Assembly: GCA_006538405.1 (NCBI GenBank)
Contig: BJKQ01000001.1
Coordinates: 2,914,001 to 2,978,000, forward strand
Source of the DNA: Hansfordia pulvinata
Taxonomy: Eukaryota; Ascomycota; Sordariomycetes; Xylariales
Direction of reading: 5' to 3'
Length of the DNA: 64,000 nt
The notes beneath the pieces were generated by a model. The model was not told the origin of the DNA. It searched no databases and saw nothing but the letters and a program-made list of their open reading frames with translations. The position numbers and the translations under genes were made by a program. Of this stretch, positions 1-11,600 are shown one piece after another (within the stretch, counting starts at the first letter, position 1; every line of letters starts with the position of its first letter).

Positions 1-959
1 AGTGCCCCTCGCAGCCCACCTTGGGAAAGAGATCCAATGGACTCCAGTCCAGTCAAGGTGCAGTGCACCGGGACAGTCAGTACAAGTACTCCGTAGATCT
101 GGGCCAGCCCATGACATTGACACGACTACCGACCCCTGCCCCTGCTGCGAGATGCGCCGCGATGCCTATGCCTGCCGTTTAGACGCGAACCCACTCCCGG
201 CCCGCGTCTGCGTCCCAAGCGTCAGCGTCAGCGGTAGCGGCAGCAGTAGCAGTAGTGCCGAGATCCCAACTTGTATCACCAGTCTGTGCTCTGCCGCCCA
301 GCTCGACCTGCTGTTGCGCCGCCTGCAACACCTGTGTTGACTGGCCCGGCCACGCCTCGCCTCTTAAAAAAGGGTTCATGGCCTGCCTGTTGGCCGGCCG
401 GCGCCCTCCGACCGCCTGTTGGATGGTTTTTCGCCTCTCTCTCTTTTCTCTCTCTCTCTGTCTCTGCCTCTGTCTTTCCGTCTCTCCGTCTTTCTTTGTT
501 TCCGGCAAACCTCCCTTTCCTCCCTGACCAGCCTATTGTTACCCCCGGCTGTCTTTCCTCTCCTTTGTCTGGCCGGCTATCTTACCTTGTTGTGTTTGTC
601 CAGCCTTGCATTGGCCTACGTTTTGTCAGTCACCACCACGCCTTTCCCACCGCTGCCGCTGCAGCTTTACCGCTCTAAGGCGTCGCACGCGTAGGAGAAA
701 GGCTGTCTCTACACAAACACCAGCGGTGTTCATTTCTCTTCACACGGCTCTGACAGTCGACTGCCGTTCCTTGCCTCCTCAGCAGCATACCCTCTTTCGA
801 TTCCTGCTCCCGACTTTCCTTGCCAGACGCCTTCTCTCTGCCGGACTTTGAGATCGGCTTTTCTCCCTTTAATTCTTCCTCCATTCTTCTTCTCTTTCAC
901 GATACAAGTCCGCCGTCTGGTAGTGTCACTACCAGCCACGGCTCTCTCGAAGAACAAAG
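1..959 (+). promoter_or_regulatory. Upstream region and pyrimidine-rich leader of the first gene
   Basis: No convincing gene is visible. A long C+T tract (about 425-510, mostly CTCTCT and TTTCC runs) and further CT-rich sequence up to 900 precede the ATG at 960. Such tracts are usual near transcription starts of filamentous fungal genes, so this is read as promoter plus 5' leader. A copy of the intergenic motif TACTCCGTA lies at 87-95. Open frames here on both strands are low-complexity and have no recognisable domain. Confidence 0.5.
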
Positions 960-3900
960 ATGGACCACACCGGCTCCACCTCCCACAACAACCCTTCCCG
1001 GCCAACCCTCCAAGACGACTGGGAAGACTGGGAGGATGACGACAACAACGAGAACCCAACCTTCACGGTGACGGACCAGGATGGCATCTTGATCCATCTT
1101 GCCGGGGACGACCACCAGCCGGCTTCCCACCCGCCGACGGTGCCCGCTGCCCACTCAGACTCAGCTCCAGCTCCAGTTCCAGCTCCGACTGCCACCCAGC
1201 GGCGTATCTCGGTACAAAGACTGGTCCGGCTCAAGTCCAAGGGCCGGCAGAAGGCGCAGAATGCCCAGGCTGGCATCAAGCTGGTCACCGACATGACCAA
1301 GTTCCGCCGCGCCGCGCAGCAGTCGGGCGACCGCAGCGCGACGAGGGCCAAGTTCTCCGACGCCGCCGCGCTCATGGCTCTCGAGGGCGAGCCCAGCTCG
1401 GCGTCCGTGGGCAGCTTCTCGTGGCTCAAGAAGAAGCCCGGCGTGGCCCGGGCCAAGTCGACAAAGAAGCCGGCTCAAAGCCCGGCTTCGGCCCTGTCCC
1501 CCAACGACCAGCCCATTGTTATCGGCATGGCCATTTCACCCGACGCGCCTTCCCAGACTCAGACCCAGACCCAGGCTCAGGCTCAACTCCGGACCCAACC
1601 TCTGACTCACCCTCAGACTCTCAACTCTACCACCCACCACAGCACTGTCACCCAGGAACCGGACGCCGCCCAGAGACACGTCCCATCCGCCGCTGCAAAC
1701 GCCGCCCCCTCGACGCCTCACCAGCTGCGCTCTGTCTGGTCACCCGACACCGAGGCCAGTGACTCACCCTTCACCACCCCCCGCGCCGCCTCCAGTCTGT
1801 ACTCCCCTCCCCGCGCCGCCAACATGTACGCCAACAAGGGGGAAGACATCCCCCAGGTCCCCGCCATCCCCGCGGCGCTCAAGTTTAGGCAGACGGGCGC
1901 CCTCGCCGACGCCGACGACGACGACGACTCGGGCACGCCCTGCACTCTCTTCGAGGAAGACGGCAGCCCCAGCGTCAGACGCAAGTCCCACCACCTAAGG
2001 ATCAACACCACAACCCCGAAAAGCGCAGAGTCCAGGTCTCACGGCTGGTGGGACCACATCACCACCCCCTTTTCCGCAAAGTCCCACGCCTTCAAGACGA
2101 CTCCACAAACAGCCCAACGCGACTCGGCTTCCACCGAAGAGTGGTGGCACGGAGCCAACGCGAACGAGAAGACACGGGACGATTCCCGATCCCGCACTCC
2201 GGGACTGACCATCAACGTCCCCGCAGCCGCGGTGCCCCAGCCCACAGTTCGTTCGGAGAGCTCTTCCGACGACTCGGCGGCCTCGAACCGCTCCCAGCCA
2301 CCGTCGGAGAAGGAGATGCTCGAGCAGGAACACCAGACGACAAGCGAGCAGCCGCCGCCGTACTCCCCGCCCCAGACAACACAGCAGCAGGTAAAGTACC
2401 ACGTCATCATGCCTCCGGGCTCGGTGAGCCGCGAGCCCGTCCTGTCCCCCGGGCCCATCACGCCTGGGCTGCCGGGTACCATGACCTCGCAGGGAGGCAT
2501 CGGCATGACCGACATTCCACTGAGTCCTGGTCCGCAACAGATGCCCGCGCCCGCCGTCCTTCCTGATCGCGCGGTCGGTACGTACGTGCCTGGCGATCAC
2601 TTCCACAGCGCCGCGGGCACGAACTTCCAGACGGAGCGGCAGCGGCGCCGTCACGAGAAAGAGGACATTGCCGCCCGTAGGGTGGGCGGCTTCTGGCGGG
2701 GTCGCGGTTGCGTGCCGGAGAGCGGGTGCCTGGGGCGAACGACCAAGACGGGGCGCGAGGGTCGCAAGCGCCGGCGGATCTGCCTCGGTGTGTGCTGCGG
2801 TGTGCTCGCCCTGCTCATACTGATCGTCGTACTGGCCGTCGTCCTCACCCGGCAAGCCATGCAACAGCCCAGCCCACAGCCCTCCGTCTGGCTCAACCTG
2901 ACCGACTTCCCGCCCATGCCGACGGGCACCTTCGCGGTGACGGGGCCGGACAACACGCGGGCCATCTCGGGCTGCGTGCAGGGCACCGCGCAGACGGCCT
3001 GGACGTGCTCGCTGCCCAAGGAGCAGCACGACTCGGTACTGCCCTACCGCCCGGAGCAGCCCACCTTCCTCCTCCAGATCCAGTACGACAACAACACGCG
3101 AGCCCTGTGGAAGGGCAAGGGCGATAGCAGCCAGACGACGACAACCTACGACGCCGGCATCTCTCCCGACCCGCAGCCCCCTTCGGTCGAGGAGATTGCC
3201 TTTCTGGGCAACGCAACCGACGGCGTTGTGGCAGACAACAAGGAGGGCGAGCTGACGCCCTTCTTCATCAGCATGCTGACCTCGGGCAACCAGACGGCGG
3301 GGCCCAACATGCTCGCGCGGCGCGAGGCCAACAAGAAGGCCTCCATCTCGCCCGGGGGCAGCCTGGCGGACCTGCTGCCCGACCCCGCGGTTGAGGCCGA
3401 CGGACAGACGGCGGCGCCCGCAGAGCTATTCCCGCACGCCCGCCAGCAGCCGGCGCGCCTGTTCGACCGCGGCCTGCCCACCGAGCACTACGGGTTTTAC
3501 ACCTACTTCGACAAGCGCACGTACCTGACGGACAAGGACGCGGACCTGCCCGTGGACCGCGAGGGAGGCAGCCTGCGGGCGGACGCGCGCTTCGTCGCCG
3601 AGTTCGCCGAGACTCGCTTCTTCGTCCGCATGTGGACTCGCCGGGGCAACGACACGGAGCTGCTGCACGACGACATCACCACGGCTGCGGCAGCCGGCGT
3701 CACCACCAGCCTCCCTTACCCGGCCACCCTGGGCGAGGACATGCACGGGGGCAACGCCACGCGCAAGGTCAGCTTCCTGTACGGGATGATTGACGACGAC
3801 GACGACGACGAGGGAGCGGCGGGGCCCCGGATCAACCGGACCGAGGCCAAGCTGATCAACGCGCCCGTCGACTTTGGCGGCACCGTGGTCAACCCGCGGG

Positions 3901-4013
3901 CGTCGCGCGACGGTTCGCTTGGGGGCATCGACGGCGGCACGGGGGCTGCGCGTGCGAGTGGCAGAACTTCAAGGGCGTGCGGCAGGTTGGTGGCGGCTCT
4001 TAGGCCTGTTTGA
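960..4013 (+). CDS. Single-pass membrane protein with disordered N-terminal half; probable frameshift near the C-terminus
   Basis: Open frame of 1017 codons starting MDHTGSTSHNN, with no intron needed. Residues 1-600 are Ser/Thr/Pro/Gln-rich and look disordered and cytoplasmic. A basic stretch (RKRRR, 602-606) precedes one strong transmembrane helix at about 607-629. The rest is an ectodomain with several N-x-S/T sites, for example NLT just after the helix. That arrangement suggests an N-in, C-out topology. I recognise it as a conserved uncharacterised family of filamentous fungi; the role is unknown. The family usually ends in a Gly-Gly-Thr-Gly-Gly-Cys-x-Cys-x-Trp type motif. Here that motif is only present one frame over, directly after the G5 run at 3941-3945 (reading CACEWQNFKGVRQ, stop 4001-4003). 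The frame given ends instead in an Arg/Ala-rich tail, so the true stop may be 4003. See findings. Confidence 0.8.
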   Translation: MDHTGSTSHNNPSRPTLQDDWEDWEDDDNNENPTFTVTDQDGILIHLAGDDHQPASHPPTVPAAHSDSAPAPVPAPTATQRRISVQRLVRLKSKGRQKAQNAQAGIKLVTDMTKFRRAAQQSGDRSATRAKFSDAAALMALEGEPSSASVGSFSWLKKKPGVARAKSTKKPAQSPASALSPNDQPIVIGMAISPDAPSQTQTQTQAQAQLRTQPLTHPQTLNSTTHHSTVTQEPDAAQRHVPSAAANAAPSTPHQLRSVWSPDTEASDSPFTTPRAASSLYSPPRAANMYANKGEDIPQVPAIPAALKFRQTGALADADDDDDSGTPCTLFEEDGSPSVRRKSHHLRINTTTPKSAESRSHGWWDHITTPFSAKSHAFKTTPQTAQRDSASTEEWWHGANANEKTRDDSRSRTPGLTINVPAAAVPQPTVRSESSSDDSAASNRSQPPSEKEMLEQEHQTTSEQPPPYSPPQTTQQQVKYHVIMPPGSVSREPVLSPGPITPGLPGTMTSQGGIGMTDIPLSPGPQQMPAPAVLPDRAVGTYVPGDHFHSAAGTNFQTERQRRRHEKEDIAARRVGGFWRGRGCVPESGCLGRTTKTGREGRKRRRICLGVCCGVLALLILIVVLAVVLTRQAMQQPSPQPSVWLNLTDFPPMPTGTFAVTGPDNTRAISGCVQGTAQTAWTCSLPKEQHDSVLPYRPEQPTFLLQIQYDNNTRALWKGKGDSSQTTTTYDAGISPDPQPPSVEEIAFLGNATDGVVADNKEGELTPFFISMLTSGNQTAGPNMLARREANKKASISPGGSLADLLPDPAVEADGQTAAPAELFPHARQQPARLFDRGLPTEHYGFYTYFDKRTYLTDKDADLPVDREGGSLRADARFVAEFAETRFFVRMWTRRGNDTELLHDDITTAAAAGVTTSLPYPATLGEDMHGGNATRKVSFLYGMIDDDDDDEGAAGPRINRTEAKLINAPVDFGGTVVNPRASRDGSLGGIDGGTGAARASGRTSRACGRLVAALRPV

Positions 4014-5690
4014 GGGGAAGATTTATGCTTTTGTAATTATTTCCGGATTTTCTCTTTTTGATTTCTCGGCTGGACTGCGATTTGACTACACCATCTGCAT
4101 TTCCAGACCGAGTGGCGTTCGACGGGGCCGGCGTGGCCCCTCACTGGCAGGCACACACACACATTCATGCATGACGCCTGGAGTCAAAACCAAGGTGGAT
4201 AAAACGGGTTGATGCCTACCACCACGCATCAGGGATCGGACAGCGTCAGCGTGCATTTTTGGACTTGATGATATAGACTTGCGAATGCTTTCTATTGTGA
4301 TGATACTATCGCCTATGACCACTGCTTCGATGTGCACTGTGACTGTATCGTGTGAATCGAGAGTGTGGGAGGAGTGGGGCGTGCGCGGAGATAAAAGGGG
4401 GAGGTTCGGGAGGCGTAGGATCGCGTGCGGGTGTTGAAGCAGCGGAAAGCTCAGGCTCCAGTGTCGATTACAGCGCTGGTCCAGTGCACGGGTACCATTG
4501 GGTGGCCTCCATCCTGAGCCAGCCCGCGTCGACATGCAGCCCTGGTTCCAACAGTGGAGGGAACGAGACTGAAGCAGACGGGACCTCACTTGCAGTGGTA
4601 CATTGGTACCATGGCCCTGGCGAGGTGACTTCCGCGTGCATTCACTGACCGTTTCGTATCTGGACAAATCGAACGGGGAAGGAGCGACGCGGGCGTCGGA
4701 CGCGCCTTTCGCCTCCGCGCCAGCAAGTACGAGAATCCAGCCTGCCCTGTCCGTTTGCTCTCATCACCTTCATCCTCGCCCACGCGCGTCCCTAGTGAAT
4801 GCAATGCCCTCCACTCGAACTCTTTCGAATTACACAGTTTCTCAGCGACCGAACCTCCCGGCCTGTGCGCATTTTACATTCGTCGTTGGCTTCTACACAC
4901 CTGCCGACGCCACGGTGCCCGGGCACTCTCAGCTCGATATATGCTGCTCTTTGAACACGATGAGACCGCCTCGCATTCAAACACCTGCAAGTCATTCTCG
5001 GCGATCGCCTATCGCTGCGCTGGGATGTCCAGGGGGAGACAGACGTTCCGACCGGTTGGGCGTTGGGGGACTATCGGAGCCTTTGGTGCCATTGAATAGG
5101 TGGTGTTCAATCGACGACAGGGCACCGAGAGCAACAGAATAAAAATGGACGAGCGCGGGACAGAGATCGTTGCTCGTTCGAGTGCCTGGTTCGCCTGGCC
5201 TGCGCGCTGTTGTCCAACCGACTGCTCCGACCAGTGGAAAGTCGGCAGTGAAGCTGTTGAGACCGCTTATGATTGGTTGCTGCGGCATCTTGCACCAGCA
5301 GTGCCACGATACCAGTCTTCAAACAAACATTCAATGGTCTCCCTTTGCTGCCAGGTCAGGCCCTGGCAAACAGAGCTGCCAAGCTATGGCTGGATAGATG
5401 GCTCCCATAGGCACAACATGGCGACCCTCTACTTAAGCACCTCGTCCACCTCTCGTCCTTACTGTCAGTCTCACGATTCTCTTCCTTCTTCACCACTCAC
5501 CACCGCATACGCAACCTCTCCCTTCCAGCTTGGATGAGTGATTCTCTGCCTTTACTATCTTCGCCTTCACCTCTCCCCGAAAGCGCCTCAGCCATCTTGC
5601 AACTCTCTTCCACACTCCCTTGTTCGCTTCTCCGGCATCAACATCTAGAGACCAGCGCTTTGGGCGCTAGATCGTCCCCGCGAGCTGACC
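4014..5690. other. Intergenic, no gene seen
   Basis: About 1.7 kb between two plus-strand genes. It should hold the 3' end of the first gene and the promoter of the giant gene. The last 250 bases (about 5430-5690) are CT-rich, as expected for a leader. Several short open frames occur on both strands but none has coding character or a recognisable domain. Confidence 0.5.
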
Positions 5691-8600
5691 ATGGCCTCGG
5701 ATGGAGGCCTCAGTCTTGAGGCCTTCACATACCTCTTTCATCACGTCTTCTTGCCAGAAGATCTACCCGCTCAAGATGACTTCGAGATCTGCCACGATGA
5801 GCAACTTCTCGAGATCCTCTTGAATGCTATGAAGTCATTCAGCATACTCCTGGACAGTCCGGAACGAACAAGGCGCTTCCAACGGGCTGTCGAGATGGTC
5901 ACCAAGATGATCGCTTGTCGGTCGGGGCTTGAGCTGGACGTGGACAATGTCAAGAAAACCTTTGCTAACCTTGAAGCTGAAGGTGAGTTCACTCGTCAGC
6001 TGTCTATGATGTTATCCTCACTCCGCTAGACACCGCTGGCTTGTCTCCTGCAAACTAGTGCCATTGCTGACCCGAATCACTAGGTGTCCTAGCTTTCCAC
6101 CTTAGAAGCCAGAACTTCGGCGTCGTGGTCAAGAAGACATCACACGCTGTGCAGTTTGAGCTTTTTGAGGTGCTCGCCGACAATGCATCAGTAATGAGCT
6201 GCCAAGGAAGACTGCGAAGAACGTTCCCCAATATCTGTGTGGAAGTCTCTCATGACCACTTTCGAGAGATGAGATTTCAAGATTCGCTCGCATCGATGTT
6301 GGCTGAGCTCGACAGTGTCACCCATGAGACCTGTTTGCCGAAGGTAACGAAGGCAGGCTCCCGGCACGCCGAAGTGCGCGATACCGTTATTCCCAGGCTT
6401 TCCGCCCTCTTGACTGGCTTTCTTCGAAGCTTTGGTAAGGAGGGCCAAGTTGAGCAAATTGAGAAACGCAGCCGAGAGGAAGTGAGATGGCAGAGTACCC
6501 TCAAACCATGGCATCGATCAGCTACTTGGCTCTTTTGTCGTGTTTCGCTCCGGCTAGCCCTTGGCCAAGAGAGCACGGGAGGCTGTGCTACCCTGTTCAA
6601 GGAGTTTATGATCTACTTCATGGGAAATTGCATCGAGAAGGGCTTGCCACTGGAACCATCTGGCTATTTCTTGCATTGCATGATGGCTAAGGTCAACCGA
6701 CGCTACAACAAGCTCTGCGCGTCGCTCGCAGACACACCGGCTTGGCTCGATCCCACGACGCGGAGCGTTAGCAAAGCAGGCATTCGCGCTGGCAACATCT
6801 GGAGTCAAGCTCAACACGATTGCACGCGGGCGTTACAGCTCGATGCCCTGCAGGACCTGGACCATTCTTCCAGCACGCAGCTGAGTCTGAACAACTTCCA
6901 CAAATACCGCAAAAGAAGAGACACCGCAGAGTCAAAGCCGCTGCCGACGCCCCCACGATGCCCAGGAGATTGTTTCGCTTTCCAGAACACTGGGCCCGCA
7001 GAACTGCCCAACCCCAAATTTGGCTCCGACCAGGTCTACTTCCAATTAGCCGACTGCGAATCTTGGATTTCTGAACGCCTCGATCATTGGCTGGATGCCA
7101 ACATTGCCGATCCGGAAGCTTGCGAAAGCCTATCTCAGTTGCTCGATGAATATTGGGAGAAGGCCAAGGACGCGTACTGCAACAACCCGCTGGGCCTTTC
7201 TGTGATGTGGCTCACCGTCATGGAACTCTGGGTCGCCGGCGACAAGATCATGACCAGGGCTTATCCTCTGCTGGTGGACCACAGCGTCTGCTTCACCAGC
7301 ACCTTCTTGCATGCTCTTCTACTACCGACCAAGTTGCAAATGGAACGCCTGCGGAGGGTCGAACAATACATTGCGGACAGAGAGAAGAACACCAGGAACG
7401 GCTTCCCTTCCGCATTTGAAGGCTATGGCAAATCCAACGCCTTTGCAGTTCGCTTCTTCGATACTTCTGCGCAGCACCAAGAGCTCCGCGGCCAGATTCT
7501 GCGAGCGGCAGAAAACGCGAAGAGCCAGAAGTTGCAGGAGTTCGATCGGAAACTTCAAGAGTACAGTGACCTAGTGGCTTCACATCAATCTCGACCCCAT
7601 AACAATGTCACAAAAATTGATAAATGGGGCGAGTCGTTCGAAAGACACGTGGAATACGCTTGTGGGAAATGCTCATTGAAGAGACAAATGGGCAACATCA
7701 ATATCGACATCTACGAATGGCCTCTCCCCGAAGAAGATGCTCGAGCAAAGGCAGCTGTGTTTGAGCTGCAGGCACCTCAACCGATTCTCGTGTGGCGCAA
7801 GATGACTCTGAGCTTGTTGGCCGATAAGCTTGAAGCTCAAATGAAAGATGTGAATATTGTACGGAGCAACTCTGACCTATGGTATTCACTCGACTTCTAT
7901 GGAACCAAATCTTTCGCACAAAATGCCAACATGCACAGACTCTGCCTCGGATCTTCTGTCAAATCCATGAACAATGCGCATTACTCAAGGAAGCACATCA
8001 GCCAGGTGGAAAGGCCCAACACTTGCCAGAAGCATGCTTGCCAATACGCCTACGTTGACAGGACCAGAGGAGGGTTGCCGATACAAGCGCTTGTATACAC
8101 GCGAGCGATTCCTCGCAACTGTTCGCTTGCCAGCTTGTCGAAGCTGGACATGCGTGATTGGATTTCCGGGTATGGCCACACATCGAACGCTGTCATCGCC
8201 AACCAGAGCGCCTGTCCGCCAGACATGAATTTTGACGAGTTCCGGGCCTTCGGCCACTTGCGGTCCGGGCTGCGTGTCCAGTGGCCCAACATTCTGCTGC
8301 AGCTCACGGCCCCGTCACTCGATTGGAGACAGACCGAGAGTGCACTTCTCGTTCTCCAGGCTATCTACGAGGTCGGGCCGAACGGATCGGCAGCTCATAC
8401 TCATCGCGTCGCCCACTTCCTTCTCACTCAGAGAGGCTTCAGTGAGAAGCTTCTGCAAGGGTTGCAAGAGGAGCTGACGCGTGTCTAAGAGAACTGTGAT
8501 TGCGCAATTGCCTAATGGATCTTGACGCGCATTGCCACAAGGCAGCTGGCCTTCGCTCCGACCGAGAAAATCCGTCAAGAGTGCCTTGGGTATCTCGCGC

Positions 8601-11600
8601 AAGTCAGACGCATTTTCCAAAAGTGGATCAAAGAGCTAGTCGACAAGAAAGGAGACCGGTTGACCGAGGCAAGCAGGCGAGAAACCGATGGAAGAATATT
8701 GACCATGGCACTCTACTGCATCACCACGTTCGATGTACCCAAGGTCGACCTCCCCGCAGTCTTTGCTAGCAACAACTCGGCGACCGAGTTCATGACATTG
8801 TCAGTTCTCATCCACGATCACCACTCGGCCACTGCGGGACAACTACCCCTGGAAGAGATCGCGCGCCAGGACTGGCATCGTCTTGCCCACCAGGTGAAGC
8901 CTATACTATCTGACAAGATCTCGAAGAACCGAGCTTGCATCGATGACGTTGTTGAGAAGTTTTGGGTCAACTACAATCCCGGATCTGCCTGGTCTATGAT
9001 TGATGAAACCCACAGCCACGCTTTCACGTCCATGTCAAAGGGGAGCGAGACGGAGCGCAGTCTACCAGTGAGTCTAGATGTCTTCACAGGCAGTCTACTG
9101 GTCAATGGTCTGCCTCTCGCTCGACTGCCAAGGGCATACATGTCCCACCCTACGTACATCAGGCTGTTTGGAAGTCGCTTGCTTGACGTTTTCCCCTCGG
9201 ACAAGCTTTCAATGTCATTTATGGCAGTACCGAAGTTCGAGGGTTGGGCAGTTTACTTCGCCCTGGAGCAGGATGATCTGATCATCCAGGCCTGCAAGGA
9301 AGGAACTACGTGTGAATTCATCCCTCCATCCCAACTGAGGGGGGACTTTCCCCTGCCGCTGATCGATCCCTACGCTCACTGGTTGGACCTCGTTACCAAA
9401 GGAATCGACTTCCGACCTCTGCGCCGCCCTTGGACGATTGCGAGTGACCAGTGGCATACGGAACAGGCCAACGAGCAGACTATTCTTCGGGCCCCTACCC
9501 ATACTCTTGTGGACATCAGAAGCGACACGAGCAAGAGCATATCAAGAATATTCTCGTCGATCATTGAGATGGATCAGCTGGTTATACTTTGGAGCGAGCG
9601 AGACCGAAGTTTGGAAATCAAACTTCCGGCCTATGATCTTTCGTTCAATATTGACGCTGGCGGCAACGTCATTCGATCGAAACAGTACCCTGGCATGTGT
9701 GTGGACCGCATACAATCAGTCAAGGCACTGTTTGGCCTTGCAACCCAGCTCGTTCTCCGGAGTGAAGACCCCACCGAGCCTACACGCCAGGCAGTACTCA
9801 TTCCGCATGGAACCGTCCGCATCAAGGGTCAGATCTCTGGCCACGCAAGGGTTCTCGTCGAGCCTATTGAACTTGGCGGTGTTTCTCTTTCTGCGATCAA
9901 TCGACGAAGACATCACTGCTACGAAGTGGATCGACTTCTGGGACGCCTTGTGGATAGCGGCACGATGCAAAGCAAACTTTTGCTATCTCACCTCCATGCA
10001 GTGACGTCTTCTTGCTCACCAGACCCCCTCACGGGCCGGACGGGAACGGAGGAGGCGTTGCGAATCCTGCGATCGGCCGCTTTGCGTTCATTTGAACGGC
10101 TCGGAACAGAAGAACGACGTATGATGCTCAGCATTGCCAAACTCAGCCCGATCCGCGCTTACTACCCAGCGCACCTGCAGGCCATGCAAGATGTCCGATT
10201 TGACGGCAAGCTTCATCCCTTGGCTCAAGATGACCAGTTCTTCGAGACAGTGCAACAATTGCTTCGGCAAGGAGACCAGTGTGAGATGTTCTTTACCGGG
10301 GGAGACGACAGCGAACGTGCACTTTCTCGGACCGACAGGCGATTAGCCCAGCGCGCCCTGGTTCGATGCGCTGTCGTCCGTTCCCCGGAGTTTGGGGCAG
10401 AACGGCACACCGAAACGTTTGATAGGGAGTACAGCAGCCGATGCTCGGTCACGGGCGAGCTCTCAACTCTGGAAAAGCAGCTGTGTCAATTGTCAAAGAT
10501 ACTCCAAGGCAACGAGCCAGCTTTTCTGGAACCAGTCGCATCCAATATTCGCCAGCGATTGTACCAAGTCATGGGCAGTATTGCGCATGGTCCGGGATCA
10601 GGCGCGATGCTGAAACCCCGGAAGTTTCTCGTGTACTGGCTCGACGATTTTCGCGAATCGATTGGCGGAAGTCTGTGCCTGTTACAACAAAAGCTGGCGG
10701 CTACAGACAAGTCCCGCGAGCTGTACGATATGGTTTTGTTCTTTGGGGCACTGGTCTTTGCCAAGGGCAGCGACTTGCAAGTCATTCAGTGCCTTTTGGC
10801 CTTTTCTTGCTCCATTTCTGTTGGACAAGTCCGACAGCCCTCGTTCTCGATGTTCAACCTGGACGACGGTCATGAGTTCAGGGAAGCTATGATTAGGCAG
10901 CAACTGCAAGATCACAAGGAACCTTTCGAGACCGCTCCAGAGCAAAGCATACAGAGAAATGCGAACGAGAGAATGTGGGAACTCGAGAACCGTCGCACTG
11001 GCTTATGGAACGCTGCTTTGGACAGGATCGCTCACGAAGCCACGAATAAGCTCCAAGCCGACTGGCCCGAGGTCGTCACACCCCAGCCTCCAGCGATTGA
11101 TGATTTTCATCGATACTTTGATTGGGGCAAAGCATCGAATGGGATCGAGGGCCTTCTTTTGACGTGGGACAAGAACCGCCAGCTTCTCCAGTATTTCGGT
11201 TCCATTGAAACCGAACTAAGGACAATGCGCGTTATCAACGGCGTGCCTGCTTTCATCAATGAGCCCCCCCAGACTGCAGACAGATCGACAACCCATGGGA
11301 TGCCCCATTTCGCCTCGATCACGACCAAAAGGCTCCTTGCATGCCCAATGCCGCATTTGGACCTCGCGCCCGTGGAGCGTTTCGCGAACGTATTTGAACA
11401 CGTTGCGACCAGTCAGGACGAAGATGCCGCAAGATCGCCAGCAGATGAATCCCTGGACAGTCTACTCCAACGTCTTCGATCTCAAGCTGAGCATCAGCAC
11501 GAGCGTAACTACGTCAACGAGCTTGAATGCAGCAGCCAAAAGTGCCAGAACAGACGGGCTGCGAACGAGGCAACCAGGCTATCCTGCAACGAAAAAGACC

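Noticed and set aside
1995..3029. 344-codon antisense frame under the first membrane-protein gene
   Set aside because: It mirrors a GC-rich coding exon, has Arg/Ala-rich low-complexity content and no domain; the plus-strand product is a recognised fungal family.
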